NCBI GenBank assembly: GCA_046330455.1
Contig: JAXLSU010000013.1
Location: 1-64,000, forward strand
DNA length: 64,000 nt
Direction of reading: 5' to 3'
From: CAVQXR01 sp046330455
GTDB lineage: Bacteria; Actinomycetota; Thermoleophilia; Gaiellales; Gaiellaceae
In this document: piece by piece, positions 40,250 to 49,603 of the stretch
How positions within the stretch are numbered: the stretch's first letter is position 1
How the letters are laid out: each line of letters starts with the position of its first letter
Made by a program: the position numbers and the translations under genes
Notes under the pieces: model-generated
The model's input: the letters and a program-made list of their open reading frames with translations, nothing else
The model's database searches: none
What the model was told of the DNA's origin: nothing

Positions 40250-40887
40250 CGGATCCGCAGGCTCGATCGCTCGACGCCGCGCTCGGCGAGCCCGGCCAGG
40301 ACGACGCGTTCGCCGACGAGCGCGAGCAGACGGTAGACGGGAGACGAGGTCTCCTTCGCGACCTCGCGGCAAAACCCGGGAAACCAGCGCCCGAGATGAT
40401 CGCGAAGGAAGGCATCCCCGGCCTCGCGGCACAGCTCGACCCGCCCGGCCTCACCTGCCTCGGCGGCCTCGAGCTCCCTCGCCACGAGCAGCGCCAGGAA
40501 CTCGAGCTCGCAGCCTGCATGGTCGGCGCGCTCCCCGGCGGGCCCACCGCTCTCCGCGCCGAACGCACGGTACGACGCCTCGATCTCCGCGATCCGTCGC
40601 GTCTGGCGGCGCGGATCGTCCTCGTAGCTCGACTCGTAGGGTGCAATCCGGACCGCACCGCCGAACAGCTCCTCGTACTCGGCCGCGAGCTCGTCGAGGA
40701 GGTCGTCGTCGTCCAGCTCGTGCTCGAGCTCCCCGAGCAGCTCGGCGAGGCTCTCCCCGCGGGCATGACGGGCACAGAAGACCGTCAGGCGCCGCAGCTG
40801 CTCGAGGCTCTCCGCATCCGGCTTCGTGAAGCCGAACGACAGGAGCCGTAGACCAGCCGCGAGAGCCGCGGTCTCCGTGGGCGTCAT
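40246..40887 (-). CDS. TorD/NarJ-family molybdoenzyme chaperone
   Basis: A 213-residue all-helical chaperone of the TorD/DmsD/NarJ superfamily, which holds molybdoenzyme catalytic subunits until cofactor loading. Family patterns: LRLLSFGFTKPDAESLEQL near the start, EYEELFGGAVRIAPYESSYEDD (about residues 68-89; the APYESSY block is characteristic), HAGCELEFLALL, and the final helical stretch with WFPGFCREV. ATG 40887 is chosen; a frame back to 40974 has non-conserved residues. No molybdoenzyme is next to it; its client is not visible in this window, since NarG has its own NarJ at 50285. A 12-base palindrome lies upstream at 40999. Confidence 0.75.
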   Translation of the reverse strand: MTPTETAALAAGLRLLSFGFTKPDAESLEQLRRLTVFCARHARGESLAELLGELEHELDDDDLLDELAAEYEELFGGAVRIAPYESSYEDDPRRQTRRIAEIEASYRAFGAESGGPAGERADHAGCELEFLALLVARELEAAEAGEAGRVELCREAGDAFLRDHLGRWFPGFCREVAKETSSPVYRLLALVGERVVLAGLAERGVERSSLRIR

Positions 40888-41276
40888 CGCCCGGGCTCCG
40901 GACTCGGGTTTCGAGGCCGGACCGCACGACCCGGCCTCGCCGGAGCCGCCAGGCCGTCCAAGCTCGCACAGCAACGCTCACGGAAACCCCGAATATTGCA
41001 ACTCGAGTTGACCAGCGGTGCGAAAACTGCGATGCTCATGGCAGCAGGAAGGGCACCCGGCACGGCCGCACGCTGGAGGAGGTGACGCCTCGTGGGGCCG
41101 TGCCAGGATGCCTCCCCGTCACCGTACGTCTTCGCCGCCACGGTCGGCATCGGCGGTCGCCCGGAGTCGGGATCCGTGAATTCACTGACTCGGTATCCGT
41201 AGAAACTACGGAGTTGGCCCGCTCTCCGATCGTTCCGAGTTGAAGGGCTCGGCAAAACCGACTAGGTTCTCCCCCC
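40888..41276. other. Intergenic region with two palindromes
   Basis: Nearly 390 bases between divergent genes. CAACTCGAGTTG at 40999-41010 is a perfect 12-base palindrome, 112 bases from the TorD-like start. TCCGTAG-AAA-CTACGGA at 41196-41212 is a perfect inverted repeat with a 3-base loop, about 65 bases before the cytochrome gene. TAGGTT at 41263-41268 is the likely -10 of that gene, 8 bases before GTG 41277. A minus-strand open frame here (to 41255) has an Arg pair followed by a hydrophobic run, like a Tat signal, but no supporting features. Confidence 0.5.
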
Positions 41277-41765
41277 GTGGGGACCGTCCGGACACGCAGA
41301 CGGGTCCGCCTCGCAAGCGTCGAGGCGGCGCTCGTCCTTGCCGCAGTCGGTGGAATCGGTGTTGCGGGCCTTGCCGGCTACTTCATCGGGCGCGCGAGCG
41401 CGGACGGAGGCAGCACGGAGGCCGCCTCCACCGAGGCACAGCCCGAGACCGAGACGACTCCGGCAACGACCGCCGAGACGGAGAGCGCGCCCGCGACGAC
41501 CGGTGAGACCGGCAGCGGCGGGGGCGACGCGGCGGCCGGCGCCGAGGTGTTCGCCTCGGCCGGATGCGGGAGCTGTCACACCCTCACGGCTGCCGGCTCG
41601 ACCGGGGCGGTCGGCCCGAACCTCGACACGATCACCCTCGACGAGGCCGGGATCCTCGACGTCGTCACGAACGGCCGCAACGCGATGCCCTCCTTCGCCG
41701 GCCAGCTCGACGAGCAACAGCTCGCCGACGTCGCCGCCTACGTCGCAAAGGGCGCAGGCGGCTGA
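41277..41765 (+). CDS. Membrane-anchored class I cytochrome c
   Basis: A 162-residue monohaem cytochrome c. An N-terminal membrane segment (SVEAALVLAAVGGIGVAGLAGYFIG, positions about 14-38) anchors it; a Thr/Glu/Ala-rich linker of about 50 residues follows; then the haem domain with CGSCH (about residue 97), GAVGPNLDTI and the distal Met in NAMPSF, ending LADVAAYVAKGAGG. The long linker lets the haem head shuttle between membrane complexes. GTG start 8 bases after TAGGTT. It may serve one of the respiratory enzymes in the window, though none is adjacent. Confidence 0.85.
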   Translation: MGTVRTRRRVRLASVEAALVLAAVGGIGVAGLAGYFIGRASADGGSTEAASTEAQPETETTPATTAETESAPATTGETGSGGGDAAAGAEVFASAGCGSCHTLTAAGSTGAVGPNLDTITLDEAGILDVVTNGRNAMPSFAGQLDEQQLADVAAYVAKGAGG

Positions 41766-41851
41766 CGTGCGGCCCGCCGCCTGCCTGAGTCTCTAGACTT
41801 CCCGGCAGGAACGCCGTGCCGCCGCGCACGCCTTGACTGAGGGAGAGGCCG

Positions 41852-42919
41852 ATGGACTACAGCCTTTGGGGGCAGGCGACTTCGCCGAGGTTCGAGCAGT
41901 TCAGCCGCGAGCTCGCGGCGGCGCTCGAGCGCGCCGGCTTCGACCGGGCGGTCGATGCCGACGACGCGGCGCTCGTGATCAACCTGTTCGACCCCGAGAA
42001 CGCGAAGCCGTTCCGCCGCAGGGCGCGGGCGACGTTCGTCGCCGCGATCTACGAGCGACCAGAGGTCCCGGCCGACGTTCTCCAGGCGAACTACCCGATG
42101 CTCGTGCGGGCCCTCTCGAACATCGTGCTGTTCTACGTGCCGGACGCGGGCGTGTGGTTCACGACGATGGAGCGCGGCCACTACGGCGTCCAGGCCGGGG
42201 ACGAGGCGACGCTCGCCGATCTCGTCGTCGAGCGCCTCGCTCCGCTTGCGAAGTCCCGGCTCGTGATCGACAACGAGTTCCGCACCGACCTCGAGCCCGA
42301 GCTCTGGGACGGGGACGAGGTCTCGACAGAGCTCGCCGCTGCGGGTGCACGGCTCGGCGACCTCGACCTCCTCCCCGCTCCCTTCCCGATCGAGGATCTG
42401 CTGAACGAGCGCGAGCTGCGTCAGGTGAAGCGGCTCTACGGCATCGGGGGTCTCTCGTACGGGAACCTCTCGATGCGCAAGGACGAGACACGGTTCTGGA
42501 TGAGCGCGAGTGGGGTCGACAAGTCGAAGCTCGAGACCCCCGGCCGGGACATCCTGCTCGTGAGCGGCTACGACGAGGCCGCGGGGACGATGATCCTGAG
42601 CGTGCCCCCGGGAGTCGAGCCGCGGCGCGTCTCGGTCGACGCAATCGAGCACTGGATGATCTACCAGGCACATCCCGACGTCGGCGCCATCCTCCACGTG
42701 CACGCGTGGATGGAGGACATTCAGGCCACCGATGTGAACTACCCGTGCGGGACGCACGAGCTCGCGACCGCGGTAGCCGACCTGCTCGCGCGCGAGCCCG
42801 ACCCGGCCCATGCCGTGATCGGGCTGCGAAACCACGGGATCACCGTCACCGGCGAGAGCCTCTTCGAGATCCTCGACCGGATCGAGCCGAAGGTGCTCCG
42901 CCAGGTCCCGATGACCTAG
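41852..42919 (+). CDS. Class II aldolase/adducin-domain protein with N-terminal extension
   Basis: The 355-residue product has a class II aldolase domain in its C-terminal half (about residues 180-345): LSYGNLSMR, SGVDKSKLETPGRDILLVSG, the metal-binding pair in LHVHAWMEDI (H-X-H), GTHELATAVADLL and the last His in GLRNHGITVTG. This resembles fuculose- or ribulose-phosphate aldolases and related lyases. The N-terminal 175 residues are unusual and unknown to me. Ribosome-binding site GGGAGAGG precedes ATG 41852. Substrate unknown. A REP-like element starts at its last stop base. Confidence 0.75.
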   Translation: MDYSLWGQATSPRFEQFSRELAAALERAGFDRAVDADDAALVINLFDPENAKPFRRRARATFVAAIYERPEVPADVLQANYPMLVRALSNIVLFYVPDAGVWFTTMERGHYGVQAGDEATLADLVVERLAPLAKSRLVIDNEFRTDLEPELWDGDEVSTELAAAGARLGDLDLLPAPFPIEDLLNERELRQVKRLYGIGGLSYGNLSMRKDETRFWMSASGVDKSKLETPGRDILLVSGYDEAAGTMILSVPPGVEPRRVSVDAIEHWMIYQAHPDVGAILHVHAWMEDIQATDVNYPCGTHELATAVADLLAREPDPAHAVIGLRNHGITVTGESLFEILDRIEPKVLRQVPMT

Positions 42920-42976
42920 GGGCGGATGAGATCCGGCCATACGGGATCGCCGTAGGGGCGGCATCTCATGCCGCCC
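42919..42976. repeat. REP-like hairpin cluster 4 (two elements)
   Basis: A decayed element at 42919-42942, starting on the last base of the upstream stop codon, ends in ATAC instead of CTAC. An intact element at 42952-42976 has the GTAG foot and the stem GGGCGGCAT/ATGCCGCCC. They face each other between convergent genes, 9 bases apart. Confidence 0.7.
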
Positions 42977-42987
42977 GCCGAGGCGGC

Positions 42988-43935
42988 TCAGTCGCGGAGG
43001 TACTCGGCGGCGGTGTCGCGGATCGTCTCGTCGATGGGCCTGCTCGTGTAGCCGAGCTCCCGCTCGGCCTTCGCCGGGTCGTAGAACCACCAGTTCACCG
43101 CGGCTGCCACCTCTCCCGGCTTCACCGGCCAGCGGGTCAGCCGTGCCAGGCGGACGGCCGCGCCGGGCGGGATCTCGACGGTGCGCCGGCGGACGCCGGT
43201 CAGCTCGCCGACACGCCGGAAGAACGCCGTGTGGCTCAGGTTGCCGTCACGATTCGTGAGGATCGTGCGCTCCCCCGCCCGTCCCCGCTCGGCAAGGCTG
43301 ACGAGACCGGCGGCGACGTCACGCGCGTCCGCGTAGCTGAGCCCGCCCGGAGCAGTGACACGCAGGAGCCCGCGGAGGTACCGCCCGACCGGGAACGTCG
43401 AGACGCGGTAGACGTCGCCGGGCCCGATCAGGTAGCCGGGATTCGCGATAACGACGTCCTGGCCCTGCGCCACGGCCTCGAGCACGAGACGCTCGCCGTC
43501 GCGTTTCGTCCGCGCATAGGGGTATCGCTCCGCCCGGGGCGAGAGCTCCTGTCGCTCGTCGGCCGGCCGGTCGGGCCCGGGCGCGGGCCCGAGCGCGGAG
43601 ACGCTGGAGACGTGAACGACGCGCGCGCCCGGCTCGACGGCGCGAAGCAGCGTCCGGACGCCGTCGACGTTCACGGCCGTCAGGCGAGGCAGGTCCTCGG
43701 TCTCCCAGCTGATCAGGCCGGCGAGATGGAAGACGAGCCCGCAGCCCGAGGCCGCCCGGCGGACTGCCTCCGGGTCGAGCGCGTCCCCGCGCACGACCTC
43801 GACATCCAGGCGCGCGAGCGCGGAGGCGTTGGTCCCCTCGCGAACGAGGGCGCGAAGCCGCTCCCCGCGGGCTGCGAGCAGCGCGAGCAGATGGCGTCCG
43901 AGGAACCCCGTCCCGCCGGTGACGAGGGTCGGCAA
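42988..43935 (-). CDS. NAD-dependent epimerase/dehydratase family protein
   Basis: A 315-residue extended short-chain dehydrogenase. The Rossmann loop TLVTGGTGFLGRHLLALLAARG opens the protein (GxxGxxG at about residues 7-13); HVSSVSALGPAP carries the catalytic Ser and YPYARTKRDGERLV the Tyr-X3-Lys. It is closest in feel to hopanoid-associated or sugar-nucleotide epimerases (HpnA-like), but substrate cannot be assigned. The start appears to be TTG 43935, 3 bases after the GNAT stop, so the pair is cotranscribed. A GTG or ATG upstream is not available in frame close by. Confidence 0.85.
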   Translation of the reverse strand: MPTLVTGGTGFLGRHLLALLAARGERLRALVREGTNASALARLDVEVVRGDALDPEAVRRAASGCGLVFHLAGLISWETEDLPRLTAVNVDGVRTLLRAVEPGARVVHVSSVSALGPAPGPDRPADERQELSPRAERYPYARTKRDGERLVLEAVAQGQDVVIANPGYLIGPGDVYRVSTFPVGRYLRGLLRVTAPGGLSYADARDVAAGLVSLAERGRAGERTILTNRDGNLSHTAFFRRVGELTGVRRRTVEIPPGAAVRLARLTRWPVKPGEVAAAVNWWFYDPAKAERELGYTSRPIDETIRDTAAEYLRD

Positions 43936-43938
43936 GGA

Positions 43939-44868
43939 TCAGCCGGTCTCGGGCATGAACGTCGGGAAGCTGACGCCGCGAAACGGCTGGTACTCTCCCC
44001 GCACCTGCGCGGCGTGGGTCTCGATGAGGCGGGCCCCGAGGCCGTACATGAGCCTGACGAGCTCCGCGGACTCGACCGGCACGAGGAAGTACACGACGCG
44101 GCCGCGGTGGCGGTCGAGCTCGGACACGAGCAGGGCCGCGGCGGACTTCTCGTCGCGGGCGACGCCGGGGCCGAGCTCGAGGAACAGCGGGTGCCCGATC
44201 GCTCCGAGGTAACCCTGGAGCCGCCCGTGAGCGTCCTCGTACACGGCCGTGTGCCAGTGGCCGTACTCGTTCTCGATGAAGTAGCGGTAGTCCTTGCGCC
44301 GCGAGATGCCCGCGACCTCGAGCTCGAGCTCGGCCATCGGCTCGACGTCGTCGAGCGTCGCGTCCCGGACGCGGTCGAGCCCGTCCACCGTGACCCCGAG
44401 CCCTTCTTCGGGGACTGCGAGCAGGAAGTCCTGGTAGGCGAGGCGGGGCACGAACCCGGCCTTCGTGTAGAGCGCGAAGGATTCGAGGTTCATGAGGCTC
44501 GAGACGAGTCGGAGCGGGACGCCCTGCTCCTCCTGGAAGGCGATGATGTGCTCGAGCATCGCCTTCGCGAGGCCCTTGCCGTAGTGGTTCGGGTGGACGT
44601 TCATGATCCCGAGCGACACGTGCGTCTCTCGCGCCCGGTAGTAACAGGAGCCCATCAGCCGTCCGGTGTCGGGCGACTCCGCGACGACGCAGTGACCCGG
44701 ATCGAGCGTCTCGTAGACCTCGTTGAAGACGGCGGTCTGGTCGGGGCCGGTGAACCTTCCTGGCGCCATCCCGTGAAGGATGTCCCAGACGTTCATTGAC
44801 GCACAGATGAGCTCGGCGACCTCGTTCTGGTCACTTTCCTGCATGGCTCGCAGGCGGTAGTCGGGCAT
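43939..44868 (-). CDS. Double GNAT-domain N-acetyltransferase
   Basis: The 309-residue product begins YRLRAMQESDQNEVAELI and has the acetyl-CoA-binding pattern in the N-terminal half: GIMNVHPNHYGKGLAKAMLEHIIAF (about residues 101-125, with the Q/RxxGxG/A-like loop). The C-terminal half (about 165-300) looks like a second, degenerate GNAT fold or a fused partner, ending with RLIETHAAQVRGEY. Substrate unknown. It has a clear ribosome-binding site, GGAGAGGAG, 6 bases before ATG 44868. TATGAT lies further upstream at about 44897 (minus strand), a probable -10. Confidence 0.75.
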   Translation of the reverse strand: MPDYRLRAMQESDQNEVAELICASMNVWDILHGMAPGRFTGPDQTAVFNEVYETLDPGHCVVAESPDTGRLMGSCYYRARETHVSLGIMNVHPNHYGKGLAKAMLEHIIAFQEEQGVPLRLVSSLMNLESFALYTKAGFVPRLAYQDFLLAVPEEGLGVTVDGLDRVRDATLDDVEPMAELELEVAGISRRKDYRYFIENEYGHWHTAVYEDAHGRLQGYLGAIGHPLFLELGPGVARDEKSAAALLVSELDRHRGRVVYFLVPVESAELVRLMYGLGARLIETHAAQVRGEYQPFRGVSFPTFMPETG

Positions 44869-44946
44869 GGGCACTCCTCTCCTCGGGACCGCCAGATCAT
44901 ACGGCGAAGAGCGCCGCGGAACGGTGTTACAACCAACGTCACAAAG

Positions 44947-44975
44947 TTGCATTCGCGGCAAGCGACCGATAGCGT
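44947..44975 (+). promoter_or_regulatory. Candidate sigma-70 promoter (TTGCAT-N17-TAGCGT)
   Basis: TTGCAT at 44947-44952 and TAGCGT at 44970-44975 are spaced by 17 bases. They precede the PRC-barrel-like gene with a leader of about 65 bases that includes AGAAGGGG before ATG 45048. Confidence 0.4.
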
Positions 44976-45047
44976 TCCGGGTAGGGGGAGGAGAGGTGTT
45001 GCGGCGACCTCTCCTCCACCTCGACGGTGTTCGACCAGAAGGGGCAC

Positions 45048-45377
45048 ATGGGCCACGTGGCCGCTCCGGATACGCCCGTCCTGACGTCCGAACCGACCCT
45101 CGGACGCTGGGTCGGTTTCCGTGCCCACACCGCCGACGGTCAGATCGGGCTGGTCATCGGCGAGCTACGTCACGGCCGCTGTGGACGGCCGGCCTCGGTC
45201 GTCGTCCGCAGCGGGCTGTTCTGTGAACGGCAGACGATCGTTCCACTGGCCGCGATCGAGCGCGTCCTTGCGCACGAGCAGCGGATCCTGCTGCGCGCCG
45301 ACTTCCCGCTCGATGGCCTCGACGAGCAGCTTCACCGACCCGCCGTACGCCGGACGGCGCTCTCCGGGGGGCGATAG
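45048..45377 (+). CDS. Small PRC-barrel-like protein, function unknown
   Basis: A 109-residue protein. From about residue 20 it has LGRWVGFRAHTADGQIGLVIGEL and then VVVRSGLFCERQTIVPLAAIERVLAHEQRILLRAD, the pattern of PRC-barrel domains (small beta-barrels seen in photosynthetic reaction-centre H subunits and RimM), with the typical strand ending I-L-V-P-L. The start is ATG 45048, with AGAAGGGG just before it; GTG 45027 is possible. The following small gene begins 1 base after its stop. Role unknown; PRC-barrel proteins often bind proteins or RNA. Confidence 0.6.
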   Translation: MGHVAAPDTPVLTSEPTLGRWVGFRAHTADGQIGLVIGELRHGRCGRPASVVVRSGLFCERQTIVPLAAIERVLAHEQRILLRADFPLDGLDEQLHRPAVRRTALSGGR

Positions 45378-45378
45378 G

Positions 45379-45639
45379 ATGGCGGCCCCGATCAGGATCG
45401 GCCCCCTCCCGGGCCCGGAGGCGCTCGATCTCGCCCAGGCCCTCGCCGTCCGCGGGATCACCGGCCGCCCGATTCGGGCGACCGGCCGGTTCGAGGTCGT
45501 CGTCCACGACAGTCACGAGGACCCCGACCGTCTCGTCCACGACCTCGTCGACGCGCTCGAGGAGTGGCTCGCCGACCGTGGACGCCTGGAGGTGGGGGTC
45601 CGGATCGCCGGCAGCGAGCAGACCGTCCACGCTGCATAG
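45379..45639 (+). CDS. Small protein of unknown function
   Basis: An 86-residue protein, coupled to the PRC-barrel-like gene (its ATG is 1 base after that gene's TAG). It reads as a compact alpha/beta protein: IRIGPLPGPEALDLAQALAVRG, RFEVVVHDSHEDPDRLVHDLVDALEEWLADRGRLEVGVRI, suggesting two helices packed on a small sheet. I do not recognise a family. It is followed directly by the 82-base tandem repeat region. Confidence 0.55.
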   Translation: MAAPIRIGPLPGPEALDLAQALAVRGITGRPIRATGRFEVVVHDSHEDPDRLVHDLVDALEEWLADRGRLEVGVRIAGSEQTVHAA

Positions 45640-45640
45640 C

Positions 45641-46084
45641 AAGGCGGCGAAGCCGCCGCGCAGCGGCCGCACCGCAGGTGCCAGGCCGCGAAGCGCCGCG
45701 GCCCCTGGAAGGGCCGCACCGGCAAGGCGGCGAAGCCGCCGCGCAGCGGCCGCACCGCAGGTGCCAGGCCGCGAAGCACCGCGGCCCCAAGGGCCGCACC
45801 CGGCAAAGGCGGCGAAGCCGCCGCGCAGCGGCCGTAGCACCGCAGGTGCCAGGCCGCGAAGCACCAGGTCTCGCGGCCCTAAGGGCCGCACCCGGCAAGG
45901 CGGCGAAGCCGCCGCGCAGCGGCCGTCACCGCAGGTGCCAGGCCGCGAAGCACCGCGGCCCCAAGGGCCGCACCCGGCAAGGCGGCGAAGCTTCGCCGCG
46001 CAGCAGCGGCCGCACCGCAGGTGCCAGGCCGCGAAGCGCCGCGGCCTGCCAAGGGCCGCACCCCAAGCGGCGAAGCCGCCGTCA
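45641..46084. repeat. Tandem repeat, about 82-bp unit, 5 full copies and a partial one
   Basis: Units begin AAGGCGGCGA at 45641, 45724, 45806, 45897 and 45979, with a partial unit at 46065 that reaches the stop codon of the convergent EamA gene. Lengths are 83, 82, 91, 82 and 86 bases. Each unit holds a short hairpin (GGCGGC-GAA-GCCGCC), the block CCGCAGGTGCCAGGCCGCG and a second hairpin (GCGGCC...GGGCCGC). Small insertions differ between copies. It is non-coding: frames through it on either strand are biased and unsupported. It lies between convergent genes, so it may act as a multi-hairpin terminator. Confidence 0.85.
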
Positions 46085-46966
46085 GCGCGTCGCGGCCACG
46101 ACGGCGGCACCGGCGACGGTCAGTAGGGCCGCCAGGACGAGGCGCCGTGTGATCGCCTCTCCCTGACGCATGACGACCGCCGCGATCAGGACGCCCCAGA
46201 GAGCATAGGTCGCGTTGAGCGGCGAGACGATCGTGACCTTGCCGCGAGCGAAGGCGCTGAGCAGCAAGCAGTAGGCCGCACCCATCGCCAGGCCCGAGAG
46301 GAGGAAGTACCGTGCGCCCGAGCCGACCTGGAGAGCCAGCGGACGCGGCCCGCGCAGGACGGCGAGCAGGAGGAGCACGAGGAGCGACGCGCCCGCGAGC
46401 AGGCACGCGGCGGCCAGGAGCGGTGGCACCTCGCGGCTGTCGCTGATCCAGCGGGAGACGACGTCACGGGTCGCGTACAGGGCGACGCCGCCGAGGGCCC
46501 AGAAGATGCCGACACTCCTCCAGTCCTCCGGCCGCGTCCGCTCCCAGCTGAGCACGAGGCCGCCGGACACGATGAGGAGCGTCCCGAGCACGAGCGCCAG
46601 CCGAAACGGCTCGTCGAGGAAGAGGATTGCCGCGAAAGCGGCGATCAGCGGCACCATCCCGGTCAGGATCAGCGTGCGCGAGGAGCCGATGTCGCGGATC
46701 GCCCGTACGAAGAACACCTGGGACACCCCGGGCACGAAGAGGCCGAGCACGAGAAACGGCCAGGCCTGGCCGGCGTCGAAACGAGCGAGTGAGCCTTCGA
46801 CACCCGCCGCGACGAGCGCGACGGCAAGACCGACGACGAGGCTGACGAGCGCACCGAGCTCCGCGTCGCGCACGCGCGTCAGCCCGTGGCGAAGGGCCGG
46901 GCCAAGCGCCCCGAACGAGATCCCGGCCGCAACGGCGAGCCCGACAGCCCCCATCCCGCCGATCAT
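46082..46966 (-). CDS. EamA/DMT-family transporter
   Basis: The 294-residue protein has about ten membrane helices in two EamA repeats (roughly residues 1-145 and 150-290), for example VGLAVAAGISFGALGPAL, LVSLVVGLAVALVAAGV, TLILTGMVPLIAAFAAILFLDEPF (the conserved Glu/Pro end of an EamA repeat), LAAACLLAGASLLVLLLLAV and TIVSPLNATYALWGVLIAAVVM. Such proteins export amino acids or other small metabolites; substrate is not predictable. The ATG at 46966 is one of two close candidates (MIGGMG). A REP-like cluster separates it from malate synthase upstream. Confidence 0.85.
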   Translation of the reverse strand: MIGGMGAVGLAVAAGISFGALGPALRHGLTRVRDAELGALVSLVVGLAVALVAAGVEGSLARFDAGQAWPFLVLGLFVPGVSQVFFVRAIRDIGSSRTLILTGMVPLIAAFAAILFLDEPFRLALVLGTLLIVSGGLVLSWERTRPEDWRSVGIFWALGGVALYATRDVVSRWISDSREVPPLLAAACLLAGASLLVLLLLAVLRGPRPLALQVGSGARYFLLSGLAMGAAYCLLLSAFARGKVTIVSPLNATYALWGVLIAAVVMRQGEAITRRLVLAALLTVAGAAVVAATR

Positions 46967-47023
46967 CTCAGGATCGGGCGTAATCGGCGGCGCAGACCGG
47001 GGTCGAACCGCCGGATCGTGAGC

Positions 47024-47232
47024 GGGCGGGATGAGATCCCGCCCCTACAACCCCACGATCAAGTCCCCACGATGCAATCCTGCCCCGCCACCCTCTGCCC
47101 GATCGGCACCCGTCACACACGGGCAGATGAGATCCCGCCCCTACCCCCACGCTGCAGTCCGACCCCCGCACCCCACGACGCAACGCCGTCCCACACCCCC
47201 TGCTCCTGTAGGGGCCGGATCTCATCCGGCCC
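47024..47232. repeat. REP-like hairpin cluster 5 (three elements)
   Basis: Elements 47024-47048 (stem GGGCGGGAT/ATCCCGCCC, CTAC foot) and 47121-47144 (decayed left arm GGGCAGAT, CTAC foot) face element 47208-47232 (GTAG foot, stem GGGCCGGAT/ATCCGGCCC). Here the cluster is between divergent genes, so a role only as a terminator does not explain it. The promoter for aceB is to its right. Confidence 0.75.
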
Positions 47233-47247
47233 GGACAGGGCCGCCGG

Positions 47248-47253
47248 TAGGAT
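47248..47253 (+). promoter_or_regulatory. -10 box TAGGAT, leaderless-type promoter of aceB
   Basis: TAGGAT lies 6 bases before ATG 47260, 15 bases after the last REP-like element. No ribosome-binding site is seen. Confidence 0.45.
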
Positions 47254-47259
47254 CCCGGC

Positions 47260-48824
<1,565 letters not shown>

Positions 48825-48825
<1 letters not shown>

Positions 48826-49382
48826 TGACCGATCGTGAACCTGTCCCGCTGACCCAGGTCGGCGTCGTCGTCCGGGACCTGTGGGCGACCATGAAGCTCT
48901 ACCACGAGCTCCTCGGCTGGGGCCCGTGGTATGTCTACGAGTACCGGCCGCCCTTCTTCACCGGCGGCGAGCTGCGCGGGAAGCCGGCCCAGTTCTCGTT
49001 CCTCGGAGCCGAGGTGCAGGTCGGGCCGATCTGGTTCGAGCTCATCCAGCCGCTCGAAGGGGAGAGCCTCTACACGGAGTTCCTCGCCGAGAAGGGCGAG
49101 GGGCTCCACCACGTCCTCGTCGGCTGGGACCCCGAGGAGCAGGCACCCGGCCAGTCCCGCCCCTCCGGCGGCGAGCTTCCGGCGAGCGTCGAGACGGCCC
49201 GTACGATCCGCTCGCAGCTCGGGGCGCTCGGAATGGACGTCCTGATGGGCGGCCGGATCGGGGCCTCGACGGAGTTCTACTACCTCGACACCGAGCCGCG
49301 GCTGAAGGTGATGATCGAGCTCGCGGGCGGCTCTCCGGCCGACCTCGAGCCGATCGCGATCTATCCGGAGCCCCGCGGCTGA
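48825..49382 (+). CDS. VOC-superfamily (glyoxalase-like) protein
   Basis: A 185-residue vicinal-oxygen-chelate protein. It opens with LTQVGVVVRDLWATMKLYHELLGWGPW (first beta-alpha-beta repeat, His or Gln metal site region) and has GPIWFELIQPLEGESLYTEFL and GEGLHHVLVGW (second metal His), with the last repeat FYYLDTEPRLKVMIELAG providing the Glu ligand. The arrangement resembles methylmalonyl-CoA epimerases and 4-hydroxyphenylpyruvate dioxygenase-like VOC proteins. Coupled to malate synthase by a one-base overlap; an epimerase role would fit propionate or acyl-CoA metabolism, but this is inference. Confidence 0.8.
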
Positions 49383-49391
49383 CGGTCGGGC

Positions 49392-49480
49392 GGGCCGGAT
49401 GCGACCCGGCCCCTACGAGCGAGAGCGAGCCGGACGAGTCCTCGCCCCCACGACCGGGCGGGCTGGATGACATTCGGCAG
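49392..49480. repeat. REP-like hairpin cluster 6 (one element, one decayed copy)
   Basis: Element 49392-49416 has arms GGGCCGG and CCGGCCC with a changed loop and the CTAC foot. A decayed copy at about 49458-49478 (GGGCTGGATGACATTCGGCAG) keeps only part of the stem. The cluster is between convergent transcription units, just before a strong terminator. Confidence 0.55.
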
Positions 49481-49504
49481 CCGCGGCCGGGCTTCGGTCG
49501 CGCA

Positions 49505-49536
49505 AAGGTGAGGGCCGGTCTCCCGGCCCTCACCTT
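49505..49536. terminator. Strong bidirectional terminator, 14-bp perfect stem
   Basis: AAGGTGAGGGCCGG (49505-49518) pairs perfectly with CCGGCCCTCACCTT (49523-49536) around the loop TCTC. It lies between aceB-VOC (plus strand) and narI (minus strand) and should end both. The A and T ends give short A/T tracts in both directions. Confidence 0.8.
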
Positions 49537-49603
49537 CCGCCTTCCCCCCTCGAGCTCCTGCGGGCCTGCCCCGTGCCGGGTCCACCGGCAGGGCAGCGGG
49601 AGC

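Noticed and set aside
40884..41255. Minus-strand frame with TRRHLLQRA and a hydrophobic stretch, like a Tat signal peptide.
   Set aside because: It has no ribosome-binding site or recognisable mature domain and ends inside the start of the TorD-like gene; kept only as a remark.
41833..44799. A 988-codon plus-strand open frame.
   Set aside because: It overlaps the aldolase-domain gene in another frame and runs antisense through the epimerase and GNAT genes, which have clear motifs.
45154..46166. Open frames across the 82-bp tandem array on both strands.
   Set aside because: Repeated Arg/Ala/Pro-rich peptides without start signals; the array is non-coding and overlaps real genes on either side.
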